A stretch of 43,043 nucleotides of DNA from Candidatus Poribacteria bacterium (GCA_022825665.1 JAJDWI010000109.1:1-43043), one strand, 5' to 3'. Positions 9,038 to 21,193 are shown, counted from the stretch's first letter. Numbers and translations are program-made. Notes: generated from the letters alone by a model not told the origin.

Positions 9038-9859
9038 TTACCTCCCCTTCAAATCACCCCAGGTAGTCGCCAACTTCCCAGCAGCATCCACAGCAAAGAC
9101 ATCTTTAAAGTTACTCACATCCACAACCTCTTCCTCTGTCAATGCACGATCATAGACCAACAACTCATCCATCAAACCCTTGTAAGCATTTTCACCAGTA
9201 CCACGACCACCGAATTCAAGAGGATTATCGTTCCAAATCATCACAGGACCGTGTGCAGGCACAGGTTTTTGACCCGCAAGTTCACCATCAAGGTAAATCC
9301 GAATCTCCTTACCGTCAAATGTCCCCACAACGTGATACCAGTTATTCTTCTTTAAACCCAAGTTAGGCAACGAAAGTGTCGTATCAACATCAGCACCATC
9401 AAATGGTCCCATACCATCTTGACCGGAATTGATATACCAATATAATCCCTGTCCGCTACCAAGTCCAAATTCCACATTATCATCACTCGCACCAGACTTA
9501 TGAAAAAAGATATTCCCATAGACATGTCCATTCGCGAGTACTTCTTCCGAAATTTCAAAAGGATATATCCAAACAGCAACCGTCAAATGTTCTGTCCAAA
9601 GATCACTCTTCCCGCCAGGTTCAGGAATCTTAGCGGAACCAGCAAAGAATTCTATCGCACCACCCAACTTACCATCATCAACAAATTTAGCAGTCGCGTG
9701 CAGAGTCGCTTCAAACCCCTTTGGACCAATATCCTTCGCAATATTACCATCATCTTCATCAAAAGGCATGTAAATATGTAGACCATCCGTAAGTTTAGCC
9801 GTAGCAGTAAAAGACAGAATACAAAATGCAAAAATTACAAGAGTACCAATATATCTCAT
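9038..9859 (-). CDS. Secreted LamG domain protein
   Basis: 273 residues: a Sec signal peptide (residues 1-22, ending SFTATA), then one concanavalin A-like LamG/LamGL jelly-roll domain (LHIYMPFDEDDGNIAKDIGP ... MDELLVYDRALTEEEV), which usually binds glycans. The characteristic ends are present: xGLMDELLVYDRALT near residue 225-245 and WYHVVGTFDGKEIRIYLDGE in the middle. The C-terminus reads AAGKLATTWGDLKGR, a tail shared with two other secreted proteins in this window. A good ribosome site (aaggaag) precedes the ATG. No neighbouring gene in the same unit is evident. Confidence 0.9.
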   Translation of the reverse strand: MRYIGTLVIFAFCILSFTATAKLTDGLHIYMPFDEDDGNIAKDIGPKGFEATLHATAKFVDDGKLGGAIEFFAGSAKIPEPGGKSDLWTEHLTVAVWIYPFEISEEVLANGHVYGNIFFHKSGASDDNVEFGLGSGQGLYWYINSGQDGMGPFDGADVDTTLSLPNLGLKKNNWYHVVGTFDGKEIRIYLDGELAGQKPVPAHGPVMIWNDNPLEFGGRGTGENAYKGLMDELLVYDRALTEEEVVDVSNFKDVFAVDAAGKLATTWGDLKGR

Positions 9860-10094
9860 TTTTTCTTCCTTGTTTTACTTCGCAGCAGGAACATTACCAA
9901 CACTATAATATCAACAAAAAGACTTACACAAAAGCGGTAAGCGCGCTGGGAACTCAGAATTCCGCTCAAAAACACACTGTTTTAGCCATAATTATTGAAA
10001 AATCCTGAATAGTGCGTAAGTCCTATCAATATATAACCCATTATACGACTTGTCCCTCTATCAAGCAAGAAAAATAGTATAGGTCGGAGCGACC

Positions 10095-10225
10095 CATAGG
10101 TGTCAACTTAAGGAAGTGATGCGTTTGTAGTCGTGCAATTCATTGCCAAATCAACGCCAAATGCGCTTATGGCATTTGGCACCTCTTACATTCAACGGTA
10201 GGCGAGGTTTCCTAACCTCGCCAGT
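10095..10225. repeat. Dispersed repeat copy carrying the 35-nt palindrome
   Basis: Same repeat as at 5638, but between 'cattgc' and 'cctcttac' it contains an extra 35 nt (10147-10181) whose core 'gccaaatgcgcttatggc' is palindromic. It is followed by the 'gaggtttcctaacctcgcc' hairpin. The rest of 9860-10350 is AT-rich; no 16S rRNA and no credible ORF is present there. Confidence 0.6.
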
Positions 10226-10354
10226 CCAGAAGATTCAATCACTTCAAAATTTGCCATAATTGAGAAAATCTACCGAAAAAATGGAACAACCACACATTTT
10301 CACCCGTTTTAATTAAACTTTCCTACATTTTTAAGGAATTATTGTAAAATTTAT

Positions 10355-10383
10355 TTGACATACAACACGTAATATGATATACT
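10355..10383 (+). promoter_or_regulatory. rRNA promoter P1 (TTGACA-17-TATACT)
   Basis: A perfect -35 (TTGACA, 10355-10360), a 17-nt spacer and a near-perfect -10 (TATACT, 10378-10383) lie upstream of the tRNA-Ala/23S/5S unit. It is the first of two tandem sigma70-type promoters. Confidence 0.75.
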
Positions 10384-10437
10384 TTAAATCTGCTAAAGGA
10401 TTTAAGTTTTATTTAATCTTGTTCCTTGAAAATAAAT

Positions 10438-10466
10438 TTGACTTAGTTCAGATTCTGTAGTATAAT
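10438..10466 (+). promoter_or_regulatory. rRNA promoter P2 (TTGACT-17-TATAAT)
   Basis: TTGACT at 10438-10443, a 17-nt spacer and a consensus TATAAT at 10461-10466. It is second in tandem, about 70 nt before the tRNA gene. Tandem strong promoters are usual for rRNA units and show that this unit starts here rather than continuing from a 16S gene. Confidence 0.8.
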
Positions 10467-10538
10467 ACTATTTCCATTTGACAGAATTTGGTTTTGGTAA
10501 ATGTCAAATTTACGGGTATCAAAAGATACCAGACGTAC

Positions 10539-10611
10539 GGGGGTGTAGCTCAGCTGGGAGAGCAACTGCTTTGCACGCAGTAGGTCAGCGGTTCAACTCC
10601 GCTCATCTCCA
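10539..10611 (+). tRNA. tRNA-Ala (anticodon UGC)
   Basis: A 73-nt cloverleaf. The acceptor stem GGGGGTG pairs with CATCTCC (two G-U pairs), the discriminator is A, and the anticodon loop TTTGCAC has TGC at positions 34-36. A T-arm AGCGG-TTCAACT-CCGCT is present. CCA is not encoded. In many bacteria this tRNA lies in the 16S-23S spacer; here it leads the unit without a 16S gene. Confidence 0.95.
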
Positions 10612-10612
10612 T

Positions 10613-10673
10613 CGTCTATCAGAAGTAATTGCACTTCTGGATAAATAGACGGCGTTCTTTGACAACTGAATAG
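10613..10673 (+). promoter_or_regulatory. tRNA-23S spacer: hairpin, boxA-like site, processing-stem 5' arm
   Basis: A long hairpin (CGTCTAT 10613-10619 with ATAGACG 10645-10651, inner CAGAAGT/ACTTCTG) follows the tRNA. Next comes a boxA-like GTTCTTTGACAAC (about 10654-10666). The 16-nt segment 10658-10673 is perfectly complementary to 13735-13750 on the far side of the 23S gene. The latter is the expected RNase III-type pre-23S processing stem. Confidence 0.75.
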
Positions 10674-10708
10674 AGAGGGTAAATCGGTAGAATAGAAAAA
10701 TATCACCT

Positions 10709-13708
<3,000 letters not shown>

Positions 13709-13734
13709 TATTTTTCTCTACCGTTCCTCAATAT

Positions 13735-13750
13735 CTATTCAGTTGTCAAA
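13735..13750 (+). other. Pre-23S processing stem, 3' arm
   Basis: ctattcagttgtcaaa is the exact reverse complement of 10658-10673. The neighbouring bases (tttttctctacc against ggtagaatagaaaaa) extend the pairing imperfectly towards the mature ends. This brackets the 23S gene and separates it from 5S. Confidence 0.8.
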
Positions 13751-13765
13751 CATTATTATACACCT

Positions 13766-13883
<118 letters not shown>

Positions 13884-13893
13884 TTCCTAAAAC

Positions 13894-13922
13894 AAGGGTA
13901 GGCATTATGTCTGCCCTTTTCT
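13894..13922 (+). terminator. Terminator of the rRNA unit
   Basis: A 10-bp stem (aagggtaggc / gtctgccctt, two G-U pairs) with an attat loop and a TTTT run, 11 nt after 5S. Confidence 0.8.
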
Positions 13923-13923
13923 C

Positions 13924-13952
13924 TTGACGATATATCTCTTGTGTGCTACTAT
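13924..13952 (+). promoter_or_regulatory. Possible promoter (TTGACG-17-TACTAT)
   Basis: TTGACG at 13924-13929, a 17-nt spacer and TACTAT at 13947-13952. It could drive the plus-strand gene at 14198, but the leader would be about 240 nt and contains repeats, so the assignment is tentative. Confidence 0.35.
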
Positions 13953-14018
13953 TGATTATATTCAACATAGACTATATCTTGAGAAATGCGACTCGGTAAT
14001 ATTAATGTCCTCCAAACC

Positions 14019-14130
14019 TGTAGGCGCGCTTTGTAAGCGCGCTGGACTTGAATAATAACTTACCGCATCTGTTTCCTTATCTTCATCTAACCGCACTATT
14101 TACATAGTTCGGTTAGGAAACCGAACATAC
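14019..14130. repeat. Palindromic intergenic repeats
   Basis: A perfect short palindrome 'gcgcgctttgtaagcgcgc' at about 14027-14045 and a 'gttcggttaggaaaccgaac' hairpin at about 14107-14126. The second belongs to the ggtt-aggaaacc family repeated near 20270, 26570, 26890, 26935, 27010 and 30190. Confidence 0.6.
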
Positions 14131-14197
14131 CAAAGTTTCCAAGGAATCACAAATTTTACTATAAGTGTAATTCTATACAATCATGTGAAATAATAAG

Positions 14198-14851
14198 ATG
14201 TACAGAAATAACATAATTTGGATTAATCAGTTTTACACGTGTATATTCACAGTCATATTGCTATTCGGATTAACCACGTTTACACATTCAGAAAAACTGC
14301 CAGAAAACATCCTCAAAAACGGGGATTTTGATGATCTACTTAATGAGTGGCACCACTGGACACACGAAAGTGCCGATGCACTTTTCACTACCGAAGGCAA
14401 TAGAGCAGAACCAATTGTTGGGAAAAATGCAGCCTATATCAAAATCAATAAAGAAGGTAACGCATTAGGACACATACAACTCTATCAGCAACCCTTCACC
14501 TTAGAGAAAGGTACTACCTATACTTTCAGTTTGTGGGCAAAAAGCAAAAAACCGAGAAACGTTACGATGCGTATTATGCATCAAGGTGTACCGTGGACGG
14601 TATACGCCCCAAAATCAATTAACCTTACAGAAGAATGGAAAGAGTTTTTCATCACCTTTGAAATGCCTGTCGATGATGTCAATTCGCGCGCAGGTATAAT
14701 CATGGGAACACAAAAAATTGATGTATGGATTGACCATGTTCGTCTATATGAAGGTGAGTTTGTGCAAGATATTGAAGGTGCTGAACCGCATCTTGTTAAA
14801 CCTATCGGCAAATTAGCAACAACTTGGGCTGCTCTAAAAAACCACGACTAA
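14198..14851 (+). CDS. Secreted carbohydrate-binding (CenC-like) protein
   Basis: 217 residues with an N-terminal hydrophobic signal segment (FTVILLFGLTTFTHS, about residues 16-31). A single beta-sandwich domain of the CBM4/9 (CenC) type follows, from ENILKNGDFDDLLNEWHHW to IDVWIDHVRLYEGEF (family hallmarks: NGDFE-like start, TYTFSLWAKS, W-x-x-F-x-x-x-F, DHVRLYEG end). The C-terminus (PIGKLATTWAALKNHD) repeats the tail found on the LamG proteins at 9038 and 31124. It is likely exported and binds a glycan. The PPOX-family gene begins 36 nt downstream in the same direction. No enzyme domain is present. Confidence 0.82.
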   Translation: MYRNNIIWINQFYTCIFTVILLFGLTTFTHSEKLPENILKNGDFDDLLNEWHHWTHESADALFTTEGNRAEPIVGKNAAYIKINKEGNALGHIQLYQQPFTLEKGTTYTFSLWAKSKKPRNVTMRIMHQGVPWTVYAPKSINLTEEWKEFFITFEMPVDDVNSRAGIIMGTQKIDVWIDHVRLYEGEFVQDIEGAEPHLVKPIGKLATTWAALKNHD

Positions 14852-14887
14852 ACCGCATATACTTATATTGTTAGGATTGGCAGAGAG

Positions 14888-15427
14888 ATGTCTAAACTAT
14901 ACAAACGTATCACACCAAAACTGCAGCAGTTTATTGAAGACCAGAAAATCTTCTTCGTAGCAACAGCAACCGCCGACAGCAGAATCAATCTCTCTCCCAA
15001 GGGCATGGATTCTCTACGTGTTGTCAACAAGAACAGAGTGATTTGGTTAAATGTTACAGGGAGCGGGAATGAAACCGCTGCACATGTTCAAGAAAACCCT
15101 CGCATGACACTAATGTTCACCGCATTTGAAGATAACCCCATGATCCTTCGGCTCTACGGAGAAGCAAAGGCTATCCACAACGACGACACAGACTGGCAGC
15201 TGTTATCCCCTCTATTTCCGTTAATCCCCGGTGCAAGGCAAATCTTTGACCTGAAAGTTGATCTTGTTCAAACTTCATGCGGTATGGCAGTACCTCTTTA
15301 CGATTACGTCGGCGAGAGGGAACATTTAAATACGTGGGCAGCAAAGAAAGGTCAAGAAGGCTTAAGGGAATATTGGGAAGAAAAGAACAGCATCAGTCTT
15401 GATGGAAAACCTACCCATTTCGCATAA
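14888..15427 (+). CDS. Pyridoxamine 5'-phosphate oxidase family protein
   Basis: 179-residue split-barrel flavoprotein of the PPOX superfamily, cytoplasmic. The N-terminal part (FFVATATADSRINLSPKG, about residues 22-39) is the FMN-binding strand-loop of this family, followed by VIWLNVTGSGNETAAHVQENPRMTLMF. It is not a biosynthetic PdxH: that family's C-terminal substrate residues are not seen and the proteins resemble general FMN-binding stress oxidoreductases. It may be co-transcribed with the carbohydrate-binding protein gene 36 nt upstream. Confidence 0.85.
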   Translation: MSKLYKRITPKLQQFIEDQKIFFVATATADSRINLSPKGMDSLRVVNKNRVIWLNVTGSGNETAAHVQENPRMTLMFTAFEDNPMILRLYGEAKAIHNDDTDWQLLSPLFPLIPGARQIFDLKVDLVQTSCGMAVPLYDYVGEREHLNTWAAKKGQEGLREYWEEKNSISLDGKPTHFA

Positions 15428-15457
15428 CCTATCTACCATAAACCTATCCTATTCTCC

Positions 15458-15486
15458 TTGAAAAACCATCAGGTTGATTGTATAAT
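15458..15486 (+). promoter_or_regulatory. Promoter (TTGAAA-17-TATAAT)
   Basis: TTGAAA at 15458-15463, a 17-nt spacer and a consensus TATAAT at 15481-15486, about 60 nt before the start of the large secreted metalloprotease-like gene, which has no other nearby promoter. Confidence 0.7.
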
Positions 15487-15545
15487 AATTACACTCACAT
15501 TTAACATCTATACCATAAGAATTTAAACACACTACAAACCTCAAA

Positions 15546-18149
15546 ATGAAATCATACCTTATCTACACCATTGTCCTTTTTACTGTCTTCTTACCTGTTA
15601 CACAAGCCCTTCCACCTGATCCTGAACTTCATAGTGCAATCGAAACCGCGCGAAGTTTCACACGTCTTAAACCGAGATATACCCCTAACGAGATAGTGGA
15701 ATGTGCTACTGACACCTTTGTCACAATAGCAAAGAATTGGCAGAACCTTCCATCAGCATATCGCAATGAACTGAAACCTATTTTCCTCCGTCCCGGACTT
15801 CCCGGTAGTTTCTTCGGAGATATCGAATTATCAGAACAATTTGATACACCACACTTCAGACTTCATTATATACGAGTCGGACCGCATGCACCACCACTTG
15901 AGGATTTCCACCCACGCAACGGTGTTCCCGATTATGTTGATCTCTGTGCGGATGCTATGGAACGCTCATATCGCCTTCAAATTGATCTAATGAAATTCAA
16001 GAAACCTTATATAGATTTCTGGGCGGCACAAAACGGTGGTAACCATAAAATAGATGTTTACCTATTCACTTTTCCGGCACTCGGTATCACAACAGCAGAT
16101 TGGTTTGAAGGTCGCGTATTGTCCACTTCGTTGACGGTAGCCCCCTATTTCATGATCAATTCACGTATATACGATTATGTTGGAAAAGCAGAAGGTATCC
16201 GCTATCTTGAGACCACCTGTGCACACGAATTCCTACACGGAATTCAGTTCGCATACAATGCCTATATGCCAACTTGGTTCATGGAAGCATCAGCGACGTG
16301 GATAGAAGTAATGACCTACGATGGTGGCGTAATTGACGATGGAGACACGCTTCCCGATCCAGACGAAATCAATGAAACTAATTCCTATAATTACTACATA
16401 CACCAACTACGACGTTGGTTTATGATTCCAGATATATCCCTTGAAAGTCGTATCGGCGACCACGAATACGGTTCCGTAATATGGGCACTATATATGTCGG
16501 AAAGGTTCGGCTACGACATCATACGGCAGTTCTTTAACAACGCTACTGATGGTAGTTACCGAGAGTTTGGGAACTTCTATGAAGTCTTTATTGATAACGG
16601 AACAACCCTCGCTGAAGCATTCAAGACATTCACCGTATGGAATTATTTTACACATACTCGCGCTAATACCGGTACCGATATTAAGGGATATAGAAATGCA
16701 GAACGGTTTCCACCCGTTTCAATTCATCCCAACGATTACCATTCTGCTTACCCTATCCATACTAATTTCGACTCAGAATCTATGCCAGAGCACTTTTCGT
16801 CGCGCTATTTTGTCTTCCGTCCGTCTGGAATTATGCCAGAATTTGCTATCAAAATAGACGGTGCAGACCTCGCACAGATTGATATGAGTCAACTAACAAA
16901 CGCTGATCGGATAAGCATTGACAGAGAACTCAGAAGGCACACCAATACTGGTTTACGCGGATGGGCTGCAAAATTCATTGTCAAGAAAAGCAATGGCACG
17001 ACAGAGGTAAGAGAAGCATTCACTTATCAACGGTCACAAGAAGCACAAATGACATTCACAGACTTTGGTGGAGAAATACGCGAGATAATCCTAATCCTCA
17101 TTAACATGCATCCCGATGTTGAACAGGTTATTATTCCCGGTGGTACTTTTGGTGGTTCTGTAAGTGTCATGGCTGGGGCACCACCGACAGGTCAACTTTC
17201 AAATGCTCAAGTCTCACAAGGCACCAGAGGACCGATTATTAGATGGTCGCTTGACGACCCGACTGGCATTCAGGAAGTTGTAATTGTGAGAAAACGTTAC
17301 GAGTTGCTAAGTGAAACGGATATGCCCCAACCCTTCCAAAACGCAGATGAAGTTCGCGCTGCTGTTGACAGCAATGGAGACGGTATCGCTGAAGATACTA
17401 TCAACATCGTTGGACGCGTGAGTGTTTCGCAAACCCAGTTTGAGGACACTTCGGTTTTCCAAGATATAGATGTTGCATTTACGGAACCGAACGATGTCCA
17501 TTACTACTATGCAGTTGTTCCAGTTGACGCTTTAGGTATTATGGGAACACCAGATATTGTGCCAGAAAGCATCAAACCCAGTGTAGGTATTGCAAACGGT
17601 GCGCCAGCATTCTTTATTAACACGCAACCGCATCGTACAGGTGAGTGGCATGTGGAAGTCCAGAGTACACATCCACTGCAAAGGGCACCACAACTAACAG
17701 TAGAAAGTCCAATCAGAGAGAATTACACGATCTTTCTGACGCAAGAATCTGCAACAAAATGGAAAGGTACACTCCGCACAAACGGATTTCCACAGACAGG
17801 TATCTATCTCTATAAGATTACTGGACAAACACCTTCTGGAGTCATCGGAAATAAAATATGGCAAGGACGCATCTTCAACTATGTTGCAAATAACATCAAT
17901 AAAACCGTTTTAGTATCTCCGAATCCCATTCGGGCAGGACAAGGTGACCAACATCTAACCTTCTACCCAAACGGCTTAACCGTTGAAATTTACGATGTTA
18001 CGGGAAATCGTATCAAAGTCATTGAAAATGCATCCAATTGGGATTGCACAAACCAAAACGGAGAAAAGGTCTGCACAGGACTATACTTTTTCCGAGCTAC
18101 CGACGGTAACGGTTACCAAAGTACCGGCAAGTTTTCTGTGGTGAAATAA
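15546..18149 (+). CDS. Secreted HExxH metalloprotease-like protein with sorting-type C-terminus
   Basis: 867 residues with a signal peptide (1-21, ...LPVTQA). A peptidase-like N-terminal region has the zinc motif HEFLH at residues 227-231 (TTCAHEFLHGIQFAYN), and E248 in WFMEASATWIE, 17 residues later, could be the third ligand as in gluzincins. The middle is beta-rich (fibronectin/FlgD-like), and the last 80 residues (SPNPIRAG ... VEIYDVTGNRI ... GLYFFRATDGNGYQSTGKFSV) resemble the secretion/sorting domain of type IX-type cargo and FlgD-like folds. It probably acts outside the cell. Its substrate is unknown. Its stop codon overlaps the start of the next gene, which argues for translational coupling. 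Confidence 0.85.
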   Translation: MKSYLIYTIVLFTVFLPVTQALPPDPELHSAIETARSFTRLKPRYTPNEIVECATDTFVTIAKNWQNLPSAYRNELKPIFLRPGLPGSFFGDIELSEQFDTPHFRLHYIRVGPHAPPLEDFHPRNGVPDYVDLCADAMERSYRLQIDLMKFKKPYIDFWAAQNGGNHKIDVYLFTFPALGITTADWFEGRVLSTSLTVAPYFMINSRIYDYVGKAEGIRYLETTCAHEFLHGIQFAYNAYMPTWFMEASATWIEVMTYDGGVIDDGDTLPDPDEINETNSYNYYIHQLRRWFMIPDISLESRIGDHEYGSVIWALYMSERFGYDIIRQFFNNATDGSYREFGNFYEVFIDNGTTLAEAFKTFTVWNYFTHTRANTGTDIKGYRNAERFPPVSIHPNDYHSAYPIHTNFDSESMPEHFSSRYFVFRPSGIMPEFAIKIDGADLAQIDMSQLTNADRISIDRELRRHTNTGLRGWAAKFIVKKSNGTTEVREAFTYQRSQEAQMTFTDFGGEIREIILILINMHPDVEQVIIPGGTFGGSVSVMAGAPPTGQLSNAQVSQGTRGPIIRWSLDDPTGIQEVVIVRKRYELLSETDMPQPFQNADEVRAAVDSNGDGIAEDTINIVGRVSVSQTQFEDTSVFQDIDVAFTEPNDVHYYYAVVPVDALGIMGTPDIVPESIKPSVGIANGAPAFFINTQPHRTGEWHVEVQSTHPLQRAPQLTVESPIRENYTIFLTQESATKWKGTLRTNGFPQTGIYLYKITGQTPSGVIGNKIWQGRIFNYVANNINKTVLVSPNPIRAGQGDQHLTFYPNGLTVEIYDVTGNRIKVIENASNWDCTNQNGEKVCTGLYFFRATDGNGYQSTGKFSVVK

Positions 18150-19018
18150 TGTATAGCAAACAGCAGTTAGCAATCAGCGACCAGCAATCAGTTTCACAAT
18201 CATTGATGCGTTATCTGAGTATACTTTTCTTCCTGCTTATTGTGAGTTGTGGTGATGAAGGACTTATTGATCCGCACGGAGAAACTAACTTAGTGCCTCC
18301 CGATACCTCGGGGACTCTACAGGCAATTGATTTTCCTACAGATACAGGATCTGCATGGACATACATCAATCTTGACACGGAGAAGGAACATACGGTACGC
18401 ATTGGTGGAACTCGTGACATAAGCGGAACAACACATCGCCAAATGACCGTCAGTACTATCAGTCCTGTTGAACCCGACGAACCTAATCTTTTAGCGGTTG
18501 ACCATCTCGTAGCGAATGCCTACTATTTCCGTATAAACACCGACTTTTTTAGCGGATTCCCGTTTCCAATTTTGGCAACCTACATCAATAAAACACCACA
18601 AGCATTAGTAGAATCAGCGTTTGATATTTTCCTACCGTTGGATAACCCGGTATTCCATCAGAAACACTTTCCACCGCGTCGTCTATGGGATTTTCCACTG
18701 GAAGTTGGTAAAGAATGGGTTGTGTTTGAAAAGGATATTGGGATACCTGTTTCCGCGTCGCGCTTCGTTGCAGAGAAAGATGTTGTAGTTACCGTTCCTG
18801 CAGGAACTTACAGCACCTATGTCGTTTACGAAGAGGTTGTATATGGGGACAGCGAAAACCCATCAATCCGTCTAATTAGTCCTCCTGCAGTATATTGGGT
18901 TGCACATTCAGTGGGGGTTGTCCAGTATAGATACAGCCAATACCGTGCTACCGATACATTCAACACACAAACCTATGCGCTAAAAAGTGTTCACCTACCC
19001 GGACCCCATACAGATTAG
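18149..19018 (+). CDS. Putative lipoprotein of unknown function
   Basis: 289 residues if started at the ATG that overlaps the previous stop codon by one base. The first 19 residues are encoded by a repetitive 'cagcaatcag' stretch; a start at 18206 (MRYLSILFFLLIVSC) would put a classic lipobox (IVSC) at the right distance for a lipoprotein signal. The mature part is beta-rich (WDFPLEVGKEWVVF, VTVPAGTYSTYVVYEEV), like other uncharacterised bacterial lipoproteins that follow secreted proteases. No enzymatic motif is visible. The tight coupling to the metalloprotease-like gene suggests that they work together. Confidence 0.75.
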   Translation: MYSKQQLAISDQQSVSQSLMRYLSILFFLLIVSCGDEGLIDPHGETNLVPPDTSGTLQAIDFPTDTGSAWTYINLDTEKEHTVRIGGTRDISGTTHRQMTVSTISPVEPDEPNLLAVDHLVANAYYFRINTDFFSGFPFPILATYINKTPQALVESAFDIFLPLDNPVFHQKHFPPRRLWDFPLEVGKEWVVFEKDIGIPVSASRFVAEKDVVVTVPAGTYSTYVVYEEVVYGDSENPSIRLISPPAVYWVAHSVGVVQYRYSQYRATDTFNTQTYALKSVHLPGPHTD

Positions 19019-19033
19019 GTTTTCAGACTGAAT

Positions 19034-20278
19034 ATGAAAACGCTTGCTCATCGGAACATTCCTATTACCATAATCGGAGGAGGCATTCACGGAATCTCTA
19101 TAGCACTCCGACTGCTGCGCGAGATGCCTTCAGCAGCACGACATATCGCAATCGTAGATCGATATCCAGAACCACTCACGCAATGGCAACAGAAGACTGA
19201 ACGTCAAGGAATGACATTTTTACGATCACCAGCGGTGCATCATATTACCTCGGATCCTTTAGGTATCGTTGAGTATGCGGAAAATCACAACCGACAGCAT
19301 GAATTAGCACCACCATATTCACAGCCATCCACCAAACTCTTTTGGGATTATTGCAACGATGCACTTACTGAACTAACACAACACCCCATCTACTATCAAT
19401 TTGAAGTGGCTAAATTGCGGTGGGACAAAGGTGCGGGGAAATATCCTTTCCGTCTCATCTCGACCGACAAAATAGGTTTTCGCAGTAGTTGTGTTATTCT
19501 TGCAATTGGTTCTGATGATTGTGCCTACATACCACCTGAGTTCAGTTCTTGGCAACATCAATATCCAAACAGGATTGTCCATTCATCCAAATTTTCGGTA
19601 GATAGTCAACAGTTGTCAGAACATACCGGCAAAATCGTGATCGTCGGTGGTGGATTGACAGCAGGAACACTCACAAAAAGTCTATGCGAAAAAGGACACC
19701 AAGTAGCACTAATCACACGCAAGCAGCTGAAAACAGAACAGTTCGATTTTCCACCTATCTGGTTGGGACCGAAAGCACTTACCGAATTTGCAAACGAGGA
19801 CGATTTTCAACAGCGTTACAATATTATCCAAGAGAATAGAGGGGAGGGCAGCATTACTCCTGAAGTAATGGAAGCACTCCAGAACATCACAAACCTTGAT
19901 ATCTATCCTGCCACATATATATTGTCTATTACATCCGCAAAACATCTCTTACAAATTGATACACCTCGCGGTATGATTGCAGATGTGTCTCGTATTATCC
20001 TTGCAACAGGTTATAGATTTAATCTGCGTCGGTACGGTTTTATGAGGGAGTTAATTGGACAGTATCCGATTCCACTTGTCTGTGGCTTTCCAAAACTTGA
20101 CTCGAATTTACAACTCTATCCAATTGAAAATTTGTTTGGTACAGGTACAATAGCACAGCTCCAAATTGGTCCTGCTTCAGGTAATATTGCGGGAGTAATT
20201 CTTGCTTATGAACGTATCCGAGAGAAAATGTTTGCACACTTGCCACAGACGCCCATGCCTGTAAAAAGGAGCGGTTAG
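19034..20278 (+). CDS. FAD/NAD(P)-binding oxidoreductase
   Basis: 414 residues with two dinucleotide-binding motifs: GGGIHG at residues 15-20 for FAD and a second GGGLTAG from about 205 for NAD(P). Conserved ATG-like segments (VILAIGSDD near 154-162; IILATGYRFN near 320) are typical of flavin monooxygenase/ornithine-hydroxylase-like and nitroreductase-like flavoproteins. The family cannot be narrowed further: it lacks an obvious disulfide centre. It follows the lipoprotein gene by 15 nt. Its stop codon lies inside a copy of the ggttaggaaacc hairpin repeat (20266-20296). Confidence 0.8.
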   Translation: MKTLAHRNIPITIIGGGIHGISIALRLLREMPSAARHIAIVDRYPEPLTQWQQKTERQGMTFLRSPAVHHITSDPLGIVEYAENHNRQHELAPPYSQPSTKLFWDYCNDALTELTQHPIYYQFEVAKLRWDKGAGKYPFRLISTDKIGFRSSCVILAIGSDDCAYIPPEFSSWQHQYPNRIVHSSKFSVDSQQLSEHTGKIVIVGGGLTAGTLTKSLCEKGHQVALITRKQLKTEQFDFPPIWLGPKALTEFANEDDFQQRYNIIQENRGEGSITPEVMEALQNITNLDIYPATYILSITSAKHLLQIDTPRGMIADVSRIILATGYRFNLRRYGFMRELIGQYPIPLVCGFPKLDSNLQLYPIENLFGTGTIAQLQIGPASGNIAGVILAYERIREKMFAHLPQTPMPVKRSG

Positions 20279-20296
20279 AAAACCGCTTCTACCATG
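20266..20296. repeat. Palindrome at the convergent gene junction
   Basis: agcggtt (20270-20276) and aaccgct (20281-20287) form a stem with a short loop, followed by 'tctacc'. It matches the 'gcggttaggaaaccgcatct' repeat at about 26935. It supplies the last codons and stop of the plus-strand FAD gene and separates it from the convergent DUF4159 gene. It could act as a bidirectional terminator. Confidence 0.55.
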
Positions 20297-20314
20297 GTTG
20301 TGTTCTACCTTAGT

Positions 20315-21193
20315 TTATAGAGTAAGGGCGTACGCCACGATATTCATTCCTTGTTCAAATGCCCATCTCCGCTGTTCCTCGCCACCCGGTTCACAGATTC
20401 TTCCTTCCCAAGCGCAATTGAGATCGCTGGGACAGAAATAGACCATTATTTTTTCACCATCTATAATAGCCTGATCATATTTATATCCAGGTACAAGTTT
20501 ATCCCCACCAAGATATTCATCGTGATTATAGAGTGTACGATAAACCGGATGGGATATATCAAGTGGTTCAAATTTTTTGTCTGGATAAATCCGTCGCATC
20601 ATTGCTTTTATTTGAGGCCAAAATCGTTCGTATCGTATGTCACAGTCCTCAGCTAAAAGGAACCCACCTCGTTCAAAGTATTCTCTCAACTTGCGTATAT
20701 GTGCATCTGTTAAACGCATTCCGCCACGAGTTCTGCCATGTCCTGTCATGTAGAGAAACGGATACGAAAACAACCAATCATCCTCAATATCAACGTATTG
20801 TGGATAATTTCTGAGGTTAACGTCAATTGAAGAATTCTTTGCAAGAACCTGTGAGAACTTTAAGTCTGACTGCCATCGGTAATAGTTGGCGATATTTGTC
20901 CACCAATCACCGCCAGGATATTTTAACCTAACGAAAGTGAATTTTTCTCCTGTGGGATCCATACCCGGATGGTTGTGTTCAATAATATCCATGTTGCCGT
21001 AACGTGAAGAATAGTGTATATCACGTTTTAGGTCGTAAGGGATATATTCACTAAACTGAGACTGTGCCTCAGCTGAATGGAGCAACCCACCTGATGCAAC
21101 CGCGGAGGTGGCAAGTCCAACTGAACTCTTAAGGAAGGTGCGACGTGAAAAACGACGTTTGGGTTTGTCTGTTTGGTTTATGTTGATTGACAT
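20315..21193 (-). CDS. Tat-exported DUF4159 domain protein
   Basis: 292 residues from the ATG at 21193 (a start at 21199 is possible but sits too close to the AGGAGG box). A twin-arginine signal is clear: SRRTFLKSSVGLA, then an alanine-rich run to HSAEAQ. The mature part matches the DUF4159 type (FTFVRLKYPGGDWWTN, YPFLYMTGHGRT, LREYFERGGFLLAEDCD, PVYRTLYN), which often accompanies VWA and other envelope proteins. Its role is unknown. It lies 67 nt behind the PBP/OmpA genes in the same direction, so it may be the last gene of that unit. Confidence 0.85.
   Translation of the reverse strand: MSININQTDKPKRRFSRRTFLKSSVGLATSAVASGGLLHSAEAQSQFSEYIPYDLKRDIHYSSRYGNMDIIEHNHPGMDPTGEKFTFVRLKYPGGDWWTNIANYYRWQSDLKFSQVLAKNSSIDVNLRNYPQYVDIEDDWLFSYPFLYMTGHGRTRGGMRLTDAHIRKLREYFERGGFLLAEDCDIRYERFWPQIKAMMRRIYPDKKFEPLDISHPVYRTLYNHDEYLGGDKLVPGYKYDQAIIDGEKIMVYFCPSDLNCAWEGRICEPGGEEQRRWAFEQGMNIVAYALTL

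Noticed and set aside
9860-10538. Possible 16S rRNA before the tRNA-Ala
   Set aside because: The stretch is AT-rich, holds repeats and promoters, and shows none of the conserved 16S segments.
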